The notes: generated by a model from the sequence alone, not told the origin. A stretch of DNA of 6,729 bases from Gemmatimonadota bacterium (GCA_029859185.1 JAOUDR010000154.1:1-6729), one strand, 5' to 3'. Positions 1 to 5,832 are shown, numbered from the stretch's first letter. Numbers and translations: made by a program.

Positions 1-1161
1 CCGGTTGCAGAAGTAGGGACAGACGTAGCCGCGCTGCTTGCCGGTGACGCCGTCGATCACGACGAGAATGTCCGCCACGAAACGGTAGACGACGGCCCGT
101 GAGCCGTCGGCGGACACCCGGACCGTCCCCTCGAAATCGCCGAAGGGCGGCTCCACCCGGCCGATCAGCTCCCCAGTCTGCACATCGTAGGTGTTGATCT
201 GGAGCTGGTCGCCGAGCGCCACGATGCGGGTGTCGTTCGCCGTGAAGGCCATGGGAGAGAGGAACTGGTTCCGCTGGTGCTCGCCCCGGATGAACGGCCC
301 CTGCCGCGCCGCGCTGCCGCGGTCGGTGGGACTGCGGTCCTGGATCCACATCCCCCCACTCGCGCCGAGGGCAAGCGTCCGCTCGTCGCTCGAAAAGGCG
401 AAGCTGCGAATGCCCCGGCCGCCCACCGAGTCCGGGACTTCGATGCGGACGAGCGTGCCCTCGACCAGGTCGGCCAGGAACGGCTCGAGCAGCATGGGGC
501 GCTCGTCGGGATTCCAGGCCGCGACCGCGAGCCAGCGTCCCGTGGGGGAGAGCGCGTGGCACTGCTGGTCGTGGTAGTTCATGGCGTAGGTACCACCGCG
601 CTCGCAGAAGCGCTTCCCCGCGGGGGGCATGATGGTGGTGCGGACCCCGCTGCCGTCCGCCTGCCAGACCTCGACGTCGCCGAAGCGAAACACCACCGGC
701 TCGCCGCTCGTCGTGAAGCCCACCGGAATGGCGCGGTCGCGGTCCTCCTCGGGAATCATTCCGATGAGCGTGCCGTCGCGCAGATCCCAGATGCCGAGCC
801 CGCGGGCCTCCGGCAGGTGGGGCGCGACGCCCCCGCGCCGCATCAGGATGCGGTGGTGCGTGCCGTCCGCCACGATGAGGTCGTTGCCGTCGAGCTGGCC
901 CGGAAGGGTCCGTATCAGCTCCCCGGTGTTCGGGTCCCATTCGCTGAGTCCGGGTCCGAACGTGAGGAGGTAGTTCCCCTCGCGCGTGAACAGCGCTCTG
1001 AGGAACGGGGCGTTGCCGCGCCGCTCGTCGGGGACGTCCATCCGCCAGCCATGGTGGCGGACCTCGGCGACGGGCTTCTTCTCGAAGATGAAGCGCGGGT
1101 CGCTGCCGCAGCCCACGAGCAGCAGCATGAACAGGACGGCGGATCGGTCGTGCGGCACCAT
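1..1161 (-). CDS. WD40/YVTN-like beta-propeller lipoprotein (partial, 3' end outside window)
   Basis: The minus strand is open for 387 codons from ATG at 1161 to the left edge, so the C-terminus is missing. Residues 1-18 form a lipoprotein signal: basic start, hydrophobic run and lipobox LVGC with the acylated Cys at 18, predicting a lipid-anchored envelope protein. Four blade-like segments share the pattern W/Y-D-x3-G-x-L-I: near 72-88 (LSEWDPNTGELIRTLPG), 122-138 (LGIWDLRDGTLIGMIPE), 163-179 and 322-338 (INTYDVQTGELIGRVEP). They alternate with strands such as SPTGRWLAVAAW, SSDERTLALGA and SADGSRAVVYRF, typical of WD40/YVTN propellers. There are Cys pairs at 186/201 and 381/385. GAGGG lies 9 nt before the ATG; an in-frame GTG at 1164 is an equally possible start. 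The gene is divergent from the rightward genes. No catalytic motif is visible, so a binding or scaffold role is inferred from the fold alone. Confidence 0.8.
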   Translation of the reverse strand, partial: MVPHDRSAVLFMLLLVGCGSDPRFIFEKKPVAEVRHHGWRMDVPDERRGNAPFLRALFTREGNYLLTFGPGLSEWDPNTGELIRTLPGQLDGNDLIVADGTHHRILMRRGGVAPHLPEARGLGIWDLRDGTLIGMIPEEDRDRAIPVGFTTSGEPVVFRFGDVEVWQADGSGVRTTIMPPAGKRFCERGGTYAMNYHDQQCHALSPTGRWLAVAAWNPDERPMLLEPFLADLVEGTLVRIEVPDSVGGRGIRSFAFSSDERTLALGASGGMWIQDRSPTDRGSAARQGPFIRGEHQRNQFLSPMAFTANDTRIVALGDQLQINTYDVQTGELIGRVEPPFGDFEGTVRVSADGSRAVVYRFVADILVVIDGVTGKQRGYVCPYFCNR

Positions 1162-1164
1162 CAC

Positions 1165-1379
1165 AATGTCCCTCGTTGCCCGCCGACGCGGAAGCCACCA
1201 TGGCGCCCGGGCCTTCGCGGGGCTCACGCCGCTTGGCGCAGGGCACCGCCGGCCCTACCTTAGCCTCCAGTAGCCCCCAGCCCGCGGGTTCCAACCGCCA
1301 GGCCGCCTCGCGACTCTCGCGGGACCAACGTCGAACCGGCCACGAACCTCCCGGCCAAACCCGTCACCCGGAGCCGCAC
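1165..1379. other. Divergent intergenic region
   Basis: These 215 bases separate the leftward propeller lipoprotein from the rightward Ble-like gene and should hold the promoters of both. The rightward frame of the Ble-like gene stays open back to 1176, but the translated upstream part is Arg/Pro/Ser-rich and unlike the VOC fold, so I treat it as non-coding. One candidate sigma-70 promoter points right (1233-1261). I could not find a convincing promoter for the leftward gene. No RNA gene or strong hairpin was seen. Confidence 0.55.
1233..1261 (+). promoter_or_regulatory. Candidate sigma-70-type promoter for the Ble-like gene
   Basis: TTGGCG (1233-1238) and TACCTT (1256-1261) are separated by exactly 17 nt. 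The -35 matches the TTGACA consensus at 4 of 6 positions. The -10 keeps the key T, A and final T of TATAAT. It would give a leader of roughly 110 nt before the GTG at 1380. In such GC-rich DNA a match of this quality can arise by chance. Confidence 0.3.
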
Positions 1380-1754
1380 GTGCGATCAGAGTGGGCCGCA
1401 CCCATCCTCCCAGCCCGTGACCTCGCGGCGACCAGGGCCTTCTACGAGCGGCTCGGGTTCGAGACGGTCGGCTGGTGGCCACAGGCCTTCGGCGGCTATG
1501 CCATTCTCAAACGTGGCGCCATCGAGATGCACTTCTTCTCCTTTCCGGATCTCGCGCCATCCGACAGCTACGCCCAGTGCTACTGGCGGGTGGATGACGT
1601 GAACGCGCTGCACGCCGACTTCTCGCGGCTGGACCTCTCGGCCACCGGCATCCCACGACTCGCAGCCGTGGAGGACAAGCCCTGGGGTACCCGCGAGTTT
1701 GCGCTGGTGGACCCGAACGGCACGCTCGTGCGCGTCGGCCCGACCCGCGTCTGA
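1380..1754 (+). CDS. Bleomycin-resistance-like VOC family protein
   Basis: This 124-residue protein closely follows the pattern of bleomycin-binding Ble proteins of the Tn5 type. Recognisable parts are ILPARDLAATRAFYERLGFE (residues 9-28), the hydrophobic strand GYAILKRGAIEMHFFSFPDL (39-58), CYWRVDDVNALHADF (67-81) and the terminal EFALVDPNGTLVRVG (106-120). Ble proteins sequester glycopeptide drugs of the bleomycin group as dimers without chemistry. The length matches that family (about 120-126). GTG at 1380 is preferred: GGAG lies 6 nt upstream and the VOC fold begins soon after, whereas an extended frame from 1176 adds 68 low-complexity residues. It stands alone, 73 nt before the next gene. 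Actual drug binding is inferred; distant relatives of this group may bind other ligands. Confidence 0.85.
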   Translation: MRSEWAAPILPARDLAATRAFYERLGFETVGWWPQAFGGYAILKRGAIEMHFFSFPDLAPSDSYAQCYWRVDDVNALHADFSRLDLSATGIPRLAAVEDKPWGTREFALVDPNGTLVRVGPTRV

Positions 1755-1827
1755 TGCCGCATCCGACGCGTCCGCGCCACCGCGGGCCGCGCGCTGGCGT
1801 CACCCGACGGCCGCGGAGCCCCTCGAG

Positions 1828-2574
1828 ATGAGGCTCTGCATCCCCTGCCGCGGTGGCGCGCCGGGCGTGCTGGTGCTCGCGGCGATGGCGATGGCGCCCG
1901 CGCTCGACGCCCAGGACCCACCGACGTTCCGGGCGTGGGTGGCGCTGTATGCCCCCGATCAGATCGCCTGGCTCGAGAACGAGAATCGGCTCGGCGAGCT
2001 GTGCCCGGACCCGTCCACGCTCGACGCATGCTACGCCAACCACCTGGCGCCGGCCGTGGTGGTCCGCACGTTGTACGCCGGGCCTGACACCACGGCCCGC
2101 GTGGTGGGCGACTTGCTCGTGCTCGCCTCTCCCGGCAGAGGCCTGAGCGCGCACTTCCGCGCGGCTGGCGCTGCTGCGGTCGCGCCGTTCACACCGGATC
2201 TCGTCCTACGGGACTGGGGTTACGGACCGTACTTTCATCAGACGTTTGTCGCGCAGCGCGGCCCGTGGTTCGGGCTGCCGGCCGGGCCCTGGGCCGAACC
2301 GGTCTGGCTGCTCGGCGACGAGGGGCGCGACGACCCGGCGGTCATGTCCGTGCGGGCGGGCGACATCATCGAGCTGGCCGGGTCCGGCTGGCTCGTGGTC
2401 GCGGCGGAGTCGGACGCGCTGGTGCTCCGCGCCGAGCAGCCGGCCGACATGTGGTGCGAGGAGGGCACGCCGCCCCCGGTCGTCCCGACCGCCGTGACCC
2501 GCCGCTCGCGCCGCGAACTGAGCGACGGCGCCGGACACCTCGTGTTCCGGCCCCGGTACTTGAAGGGGTGCTGA
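1828..2574 (+). CDS. Secreted protein of unknown family
   Basis: I do not recognise this 248-residue protein. It begins with a signal peptide: basic residues (Arg2, Arg8), a hydrophobic core GVLVLAAMAMAP (13-24), and a probable signal peptidase I site after ALDA (Ala28), giving a mature N-terminus QDPP. The mature part has four Cys (59, 68, 210, 248, the last being the terminal residue), compatible with two disulfides in the periplasm. A segment VRAGDIIELAGSGWLVVAAE (175-194) looks like a small beta-barrel or SH3-like strand set, and aromatic-rich DWGYGPYFHQTF lies at 129-140. ATG at 1828 is chosen because GGAG sits 9 nt upstream and a signal peptide follows at once; the upstream extension to 1699 runs through the end of the previous gene. 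It lies 19 nt before the SRPBCC gene, so the two are probably co-transcribed. Confidence 0.75.
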   Translation: MRLCIPCRGGAPGVLVLAAMAMAPALDAQDPPTFRAWVALYAPDQIAWLENENRLGELCPDPSTLDACYANHLAPAVVVRTLYAGPDTTARVVGDLLVLASPGRGLSAHFRAAGAAAVAPFTPDLVLRDWGYGPYFHQTFVAQRGPWFGLPAGPWAEPVWLLGDEGRDDPAVMSVRAGDIIELAGSGWLVVAAESDALVLRAEQPADMWCEEGTPPPVVPTAVTRRSRRELSDGAGHLVFRPRYLKGC

Positions 2575-2593
2575 CGGCCCGCACGGAGGAGAC

Positions 2594-3271
2594 GTGGCCA
2601 CAGAGCCGACGTACCGGAGCGTGGCTCGCTTCGCGCTCGAGAGCGTCGAGGGGCTCGCCCTCTCCGCGCTCCTCATCCTGACGTGGCCCGTCACCATGCG
2701 CTGGTTGGGCAACTGGGGATCGATGCCGGCGGAGCGCGACCGAGTGTGGCCGGGCGACGCACTCGCGCCCGCCGCCACCGCCGTGTACACGCGCGCCATT
2801 GACGTATCGGCACCCGCGCCGCTGGTGTGGCGGTGGGTGGTGCAGTTCGGACTCGGACGCGCGGGATTCTACTCCTACGAGCTGATCGAGCGCATGTTGG
2901 GGATCCCGGTCAAGAACGTCGAGTCGATCCTGCCGGAGTACCAGCACCTCCAGGTCGGGCAGGAGATCAAGCTCCATCCGGCCGCACCCGGTATCCCGGT
3001 CGGGATCCTCGCGCCCGGCCGGTACGTGTGCTTCGGCGAACTTGGAACGACGACGGCCGGGACCCCGGACCCGCGTCGCTCCTGGTCGATTTACGTCCTC
3101 GGCACCGCTCCGGGATCGACGCGGCTGGTGCTCAGGAGCTGCATCGAAGACCTCCGGGATCCCAGCCTGCTGAAGAAGCTGGGGGCGGCGCTCGAGGTAC
3201 CCGCGGACTTCACCATGGAGCAGCGGATGCTCCGAACCCTGCGACGGCTGTCCGAGGGGAGTGGTACCTGA
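2594..3271 (+). CDS. SRPBCC family (START/Bet v 1-like) protein with N-terminal membrane segment
   Basis: The GTG start has GGAGGAG just upstream (2585-2591). The 225-residue product has a hydrophobic stretch at about 20-37 (GLALSALLILTWPVTMRW), a likely single membrane anchor or uncleaved signal. From about residue 62 comes an SRPBCC domain: the opening strand TRAIDVSAPAPLVWRWVVQFG (67-86), the hallmark GRAGFYSYELIERMLGI (88-104), and the spacer to ILPEYQHLQVGQEIKL (112-127). The ligand-pocket strand PGRYVCFGEL (141-150), the strand RSWSIYVLG (162-170) and a C-terminal helix rich in Leu and Arg follow. These proteins bind hydrophobic ligands in a helix-grip cavity; the ligand here is unknown. 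The Q-F-G-x-G-R-x-G-F-Y-S-Y motif is typical of a widespread uncharacterised SRPBCC subgroup. It probably forms a transcription unit with the secreted protein 19 nt upstream. Confidence 0.85.
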   Translation: MATEPTYRSVARFALESVEGLALSALLILTWPVTMRWLGNWGSMPAERDRVWPGDALAPAATAVYTRAIDVSAPAPLVWRWVVQFGLGRAGFYSYELIERMLGIPVKNVESILPEYQHLQVGQEIKLHPAAPGIPVGILAPGRYVCFGELGTTTAGTPDPRRSWSIYVLGTAPGSTRLVLRSCIEDLRDPSLLKKLGAALEVPADFTMEQRMLRTLRRLSEGSGT

Positions 3272-3293
3272 CCGGCCACGTGGCTTCCCGATT

Positions 3294-3303
3294 CCTCGCG
3301 AGG
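3294..3303. repeat. 10-bp perfect palindrome CCTCGCGAGG
   Basis: A self-complementary decamer lies in the 82-nt gap between the SRPBCC gene and the YdeI-type gene. It could be a protein-binding site or chance in GC-rich sequence; there is no adjacent T-run to suggest a terminator. Confidence 0.3.
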
Positions 3304-3353
3304 CATCACTGACACCGAGCCAATCGCAGCGCCCCAGGCGTCCGCGCCAGCCG

Positions 3354-3560
3354 ATGCCCGCCCTCGTGCGAGACGCGCTTGTCCGCCATGGCCTGATGGA
3401 GGCCTACCGGGCCCGCCCACCGTACCAGCGGAACGACTACCTTGGCTGGATCTCCCGCGCCAAGCGGCCCGAGACTCGGGCGAAGCGCCTGGCGCAGATG
3501 CTGGACGAGCTTGCCGCCGGCGACCGCTACATGAAGATGCCGTACCGCGCACGACGCTGA
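3354..3560 (+). CDS. YdeI/OmpD-associated (OmdA-type) family C-terminal domain protein
   Basis: The protein has 68 residues from ATG at 3354. Its core ARPPYQRNDYLGWISRAKRP (20-39), followed by ETRAKRLAQMLDEL and GDRYMKMPYR (40-64), is the signature of the bacteriocin-protection YdeI/OmpD-associated group, here as the short stand-alone form. The molecular function of this domain is not established. The start is uncertain. GTG at 3261 would add 31 residues rich in Pro, Arg and Ser and overlap the SRPBCC gene by 11 nt, but relatives usually begin with a short M-P-x-L segment as at 3354. Neither start has a good ribosome-binding site. Highly basic overall, and probably cytoplasmic since no signal peptide is seen. 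Confidence 0.8.
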   Translation: MPALVRDALVRHGLMEAYRARPPYQRNDYLGWISRAKRPETRAKRLAQMLDELAAGDRYMKMPYRARR

Positions 3561-3567
3561 CTGGGGA

Positions 3568-3588
3568 GCGCGGCCGCCTGCCATGAAC
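3568..3588 (+). repeat. 21-nt imperfect direct repeat, copy 1
   Basis: This copy begins 7 nt after the YdeI-type stop codon. It matches the segment at 4161-4181 at 19 of 21 positions, with differences only at positions 8 and 10. Both end in CTGCCATGAAC and both directly follow a stop codon, bracketing the NTF2-like lipoprotein gene. This copy contains the octamer palindrome GCGGCCGC (3570-3577). Confidence 0.4.
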
Positions 3589-3593
3589 TCACG

Positions 3594-3605
3594 ATTCTCG
3601 AGAAT
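3594..3605. promoter_or_regulatory. 12-bp perfect palindrome, candidate operator
   Basis: ATTCTCGAGAAT is perfectly self-complementary and is AT-richer than its surroundings. It lies 38 nt before the GTG start of the NTF2-like lipoprotein gene, a position that suits a repressor or activator site. I cannot assign a regulator, and no clear -35/-10 pair was found next to it. Confidence 0.35.
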
Positions 3606-3643
3606 GCACCGAGAGGCGGCGTAGACCGGAACGGGAGGGCAAC

Positions 3644-4159
3644 GTGAGCAGGATGCTGGTTGCGACGCTGGTGTTGGGAGCCTGTGCCACGGCCGAGGCG
3701 CCGCCCCCGGCGGCCGGTCACGAGCCCGGCGAGGAAGCGGCGGTGCTCGCGGTGATGGACGCCTACATGCACGAGATCTCCGCCAACGACCTCGCGGCGA
3801 TGGAGGCGCGGCAGACGGCCGAAGGCATGACCTACCGGTTCGCAGCCCGTGCCGACGGCGGCTGGGATGTCGCCGCCCGGCCGAACGCGTACTGGGTCGC
3901 CCCGGAACGGGCGACCGATCGCACGTTCCGCGAGCGCTACTGGTCCCCGACGGTCATGGTCCGCGGCGCGATGGCCCTCGTCTGGGCCCCGTACGAATTC
4001 CGGATCGACGGCCAGACGGCGCATTGCGGCATCGACGTGTTCGCGTTCGCCAAGATCGAGGGCGTCTGGAAGGTCACGAACGCGATGTGGACCGTGGAGC
4101 CGAACGCGTGCCCGGCGCTCCGGCCCGACGACGCGACCATGATCCGCCCGCGCGACTAG
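3644..4159 (+). CDS. NTF2-like (SnoaL/DUF4440-type) lipoprotein
   Basis: The 171-residue product starts at GTG 3644 with GGGAGGG about 5 nt upstream. Residues 1-14 form a short lipoprotein signal with lipobox LGAC (Cys14), followed by a Pro/Ala-rich linker. From about residue 30 the NTF2-like cone fold begins: helix EEAAVLAVMDAYMHEISAND (30-49), then FRERYWSPTVMVRGAMALVW (95-114), APYEFRIDGQTAHCGIDVFA (115-134) and the closing strands GVWKVTNAMWTVEPNAC (140-156). The WAPYEF...HCG-D-F series is characteristic of a group of exported nuclear-transport-factor-2-family proteins. Such domains bind small ligands or act as small isomerase/hydrolase scaffolds. No clear catalytic His/Asp set is evident, so function is unknown. 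It is flanked by near-identical 21-nt repeats, and a hairpin covers its stop codon. Confidence 0.82.
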   Translation: MSRMLVATLVLGACATAEAPPPAAGHEPGEEAAVLAVMDAYMHEISANDLAAMEARQTAEGMTYRFAARADGGWDVAARPNAYWVAPERATDRTFRERYWSPTVMVRGAMALVWAPYEFRIDGQTAHCGIDVFAFAKIEGVWKVTNAMWTVEPNACPALRPDDATMIRPRD

Positions 4160-4169
4160 CGCGCGGCGG
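4144..4169 (+). terminator. GC hairpin enclosing the NTF2-like gene stop codon
   Basis: CCGCGCG (4148-4154) pairs perfectly with CGCGCGG (4160-4166) around a 5-nt loop ACTAG that contains the TAG stop. Allowing one bulged C extends the stem to 10 bp (4144-4154 with 4160-4169). No T-tract follows, so it is not a classic intrinsic terminator. It may shape mRNA 3'-end stability or assist termination. Confidence 0.4.
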
Positions 4170-4181
4170 ACTGCCATGAAC
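4161..4181 (+). repeat. 21-nt imperfect direct repeat, copy 2
   Basis: This is the second copy of the repeat at 3568-3588 (19 of 21 identical). It starts 2 nt after the NTF2-like TAG, and its 5' part is the right arm of the hairpin at 4144-4169. The distance between copies is 593 nt, essentially the NTF2-like gene with its leader. Confidence 0.4.
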
Positions 4182-4213
4182 GACGGCGCAGCCCAACCAC
4201 ACGGAGCACCCGC

Positions 4214-4483
4214 ATGCGCGGTAAGCCGACGCTGACCATTCCCGACGAGGCCCGCACCCGCGCGATCGCCTCCATCCGGCAGTACTTCGCCGAGGAGCTG
4301 GATCAGGACATCGGCGACCTCAAGGCGGGGCTGCTGCTCGGCTACGTGCTCGAGGAGCTGGGCCCGACCATTTGCAACGCGGCCATCGCCGACGCCCGCG
4401 CGTTCTTCGAGGAGCGGGCCGCAGACCTGGAGGGCGTCTGCTACCACGCGGAGTTCCCGTGCTGGAACCGGCCGCGGGAGTGA
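4214..4483 (+). CDS. DUF2164 domain-containing protein
   Basis: This 89-residue cytoplasmic protein fits DUF2164 over its whole length: an N-terminal strand LTIPDEARTRAIASIRQYF (7-25), the acidic EELDQDIGDLKAGLLLGYVL (27-46), the conserved EELGPTICNAAIADARAFF (47-65) and the C-terminal DLEGVCYHAEFPCW (71-84). The family usually spans about 80-90 residues and has no established function. The ATG start has GGAG 8 nt upstream (4202-4205). Its TGA stop overlaps the start of the metallo-beta-lactamase-fold gene in the sequence TGATG, implying translational coupling and co-expression of the two proteins. Confidence 0.9.
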   Translation: MRGKPTLTIPDEARTRAIASIRQYFAEELDQDIGDLKAGLLLGYVLEELGPTICNAAIADARAFFEERAADLEGVCYHAEFPCWNRPRE

Positions 4484-5079
4484 TGGGCACGCCGGTCACC
4501 ATCGTCAACGTCGGATATCGCTCTACCAATTACTGGGTGGTGAGCGCCGGCCGATCCCGCCTGTTGGTGGACCTCGGGTGGCCGGGAACCATGGGGACCC
4601 TGCGCGCGAACCTGCGGCGCATGGGAGTACCGCTCGCTGAGATCCGCTACGGGCTCGCAACGCACTATCACATCGATCACGCCGGCCTGGCGCAGGAGTT
4701 GAAGCAGGCGGGCGTGCCGCTTCTGGTGCTGGACGTGCAGCAGCACGCCATTCCCGCGATGCGGCAGTGGACCAAGCCGGAGGACCGGTACGTGGAGATC
4801 ACGCCGCACGACAACGTGGTGATCACGTGTGCCGCGAGCCGGGGGCTGCTGCGGGAGCTGGGGATCGCGGGCGAGGTCGTCCACACGCCCGGCCATTCGG
4901 ACGACAGCGTTTCGCTCCTGCTGGACGACGGCGCGGCCTTCACGGGCGACCTCACCCACCCCGCTCTGGTGGACGAGACCAACGCCGAGGCCGTGACGGC
5001 GAGCTGGCGCCGCTTGCGGGAAGGCGGCGCGACCCGTATCTACCCGGCGCATGGACCGGTCAGGCCCCTGGACGCCTAG
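4483..5079 (+). CDS. Metallo-beta-lactamase-fold hydrolase
   Basis: The 198-residue product carries a full set of MBL-fold metal ligands. They are THYHIDHAG with His61, His63, Asp65 and His66; HTPGHSDDSVSL with His138; FTGDLTHP with bridging Asp156; and YPAHGPV with His190. The pattern is that of glyoxalase II-like and related hydrolases with a dinuclear metal site. The N-terminal strands TIVNVGYRSTNYWVV and SRLLVDLGWPG (6-35) are also typical. It is shorter than glyoxalase II (about 250) and lacks its C-terminal helical domain, so the substrate is unknown. The ATG overlaps the DUF2164 stop by one base; a longer frame from 4372 only runs antisense-like Arg-rich sequence inside DUF2164 and is rejected. 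No signal peptide is seen, so it is probably cytoplasmic. The DUF2007 gene follows after 27 nt. Confidence 0.92.
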   Translation: MGTPVTIVNVGYRSTNYWVVSAGRSRLLVDLGWPGTMGTLRANLRRMGVPLAEIRYGLATHYHIDHAGLAQELKQAGVPLLVLDVQQHAIPAMRQWTKPEDRYVEITPHDNVVITCAASRGLLRELGIAGEVVHTPGHSDDSVSLLLDDGAAFTGDLTHPALVDETNAEAVTASWRRLREGGATRIYPAHGPVRPLDA

Positions 5080-5106
5080 CCCCTGCCCGCGAGCTGTGAG
5101 GTCGTC

Positions 5107-5334
5107 ATGCCCGCTTCCCCGCCGGCCTTCATCGAGGTGTACCGCCCCGCCAGCCACGCCGAGTTGGCGCTGATCCGTCCGGCGCTGGAGCAGGCCGGCA
5201 TCCAGTACTACGTCAAGAACGAGTTCGCGAGCTTGGGCGCCCGTGCCGCCACCGGGGCGGACGAGCTGTCTCTCATGGTCCCGCCGGCGCAGTGCGAAGC
5301 GGCGCAACAGCTGATCGCTGACATCGTGCGGTGA
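5107..5334 (+). CDS. DUF2007 domain-containing (putative signal transducing) protein
   Basis: The protein has 75 residues and resembles DUF2007, small ferredoxin-like proteins related to PII-type folds. Recognisable parts are FIEVYRPASHAELALIRPAL (8-27), the EQAGIQYYVKNEF segment (28-40), a flexible loop ASLGARAATG (41-50) and the closing ELSLMVPPAQCEAAQQLI (53-70). This layout, a strand, a helix with E-L-A-L-I-R-x-x-L, then G-I-x-Y-x-V-x-N-E, is characteristic. GAGG lies 5 nt before ATG 5107. It follows the MBL hydrolase by 27 nt and probably shares its transcript. The name 'signal transducing' comes from the family annotation; no partner is known here. Confidence 0.85.
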   Translation: MPASPPAFIEVYRPASHAELALIRPALEQAGIQYYVKNEFASLGARAATGADELSLMVPPAQCEAAQQLIADIVR

Positions 5335-5381
5335 GCCCTTGTGGCGAGGCCCGGCCGCCCCCAGGATTCCCAGCAGGCGCA

Positions 5382-5419
5382 CGTGGCAGCCGCGGCCCAG
5401 TTCCCCGCGGCGTGCCGTG
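5382..5419 (+). terminator. GC-rich inverted repeat after the DUF2007 gene
   Basis: GCCGCGG (5389-5395) and CCGCGGC (5405-5411) pair perfectly around a 9-nt loop. Past one bulged G (5412), GGCA (5385-5388) pairs with TGCC (5413-5416), and further G-U/C-G pairs reach 5382/5419. It lies in the 111-nt gap before the second VOC gene and is a plausible transcript end for the upstream unit. It lacks a T-tract. Confidence 0.35.
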
Positions 5420-5445
5420 CGCGAAGTCCCCGGGAGGACGCCACC

Positions 5446-5832
5446 ATGACCTGGTCGCCCACAGCTCATCAGATCACGCCCTTTCTGCACGTGCCGGACC
5501 TGCAGCAGGCAGTGGCGCTCTTCGTGGATACGCTGGGATTCGAGTTGGTGCACAGCGAAAGCAACTACGTCTACCTCGAGTTCGGCGGTGCGGGTCTCCG
5601 GGTCCTGGAGGAACGAGGCCGCCGCCTTCAGCTCGATGGCAAGGCACGGATGGCGGTGTACGTGGACGTACCGGACGTGGACGCGCTCTATGCCTGGCTT
5701 CAGCCACGGCTCGCGCAGCTCCCGATCACGGACGTGGAACCACCGCGCGACAAGACCTGGCGCCAACGCGAATTCTCGGTGCGGCTCCCGGACCGCGACT
5801 GGCTGACGTTCGGACAGCCGGTCCGCCCCTGA
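5446..5832 (+). CDS. VOC family (glyoxalase/bleomycin-resistance-like) protein
   Basis: This 128-residue single-domain VOC protein has two beta-alpha-beta-beta-beta modules. The first is ITPFLHVPDLQQAVALFVDT (10-29) with LGFELVHSESNYVYLEF; the second is ARMAVYVDVPDVDALYAWL (67-85) with RQREFSVRLPDRDWLTFGQP (106-125). Possible metal positions include His15, Glu45 or Glu56 and Glu109, but I cannot confirm a complete metal site by eye. The substrate is therefore unknown; relatives are annotated as glyoxalases or antibiotic-binding proteins. ATG 5446 is chosen because GGAGGA sits 7 nt upstream, the best ribosome-binding site in the window. An extension back to 5341 would cover the intergenic hairpin. 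It is not a close copy of the Ble-like protein at 1380-1754. Confidence 0.87.
   Translation: MTWSPTAHQITPFLHVPDLQQAVALFVDTLGFELVHSESNYVYLEFGGAGLRVLEERGRRLQLDGKARMAVYVDVPDVDALYAWLQPRLAQLPITDVEPPRDKTWRQREFSVRLPDRDWLTFGQPVRP

Noticed and set aside
277..1263. 328-codon open frame on the plus strand
   Set aside because: It is a shadow of the leftward propeller lipoprotein, which has a lipobox and repeated blade motifs.
1176..1379. Upstream extension of the Ble-like gene
   Set aside because: The 68 extra residues are Pro/Arg/Ser-rich and unlike VOC proteins, and GTG 1380 has a ribosome-binding site.
1507..2154. 215-codon open frame on the minus strand
   Set aside because: It overlaps the Ble-like and secreted-protein genes and has a low-complexity Arg-rich translation.
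3527..4447. 306-codon open frame on the minus strand
   Set aside because: Antisense to the NTF2-like and DUF2164 genes, with no recognisable domain.
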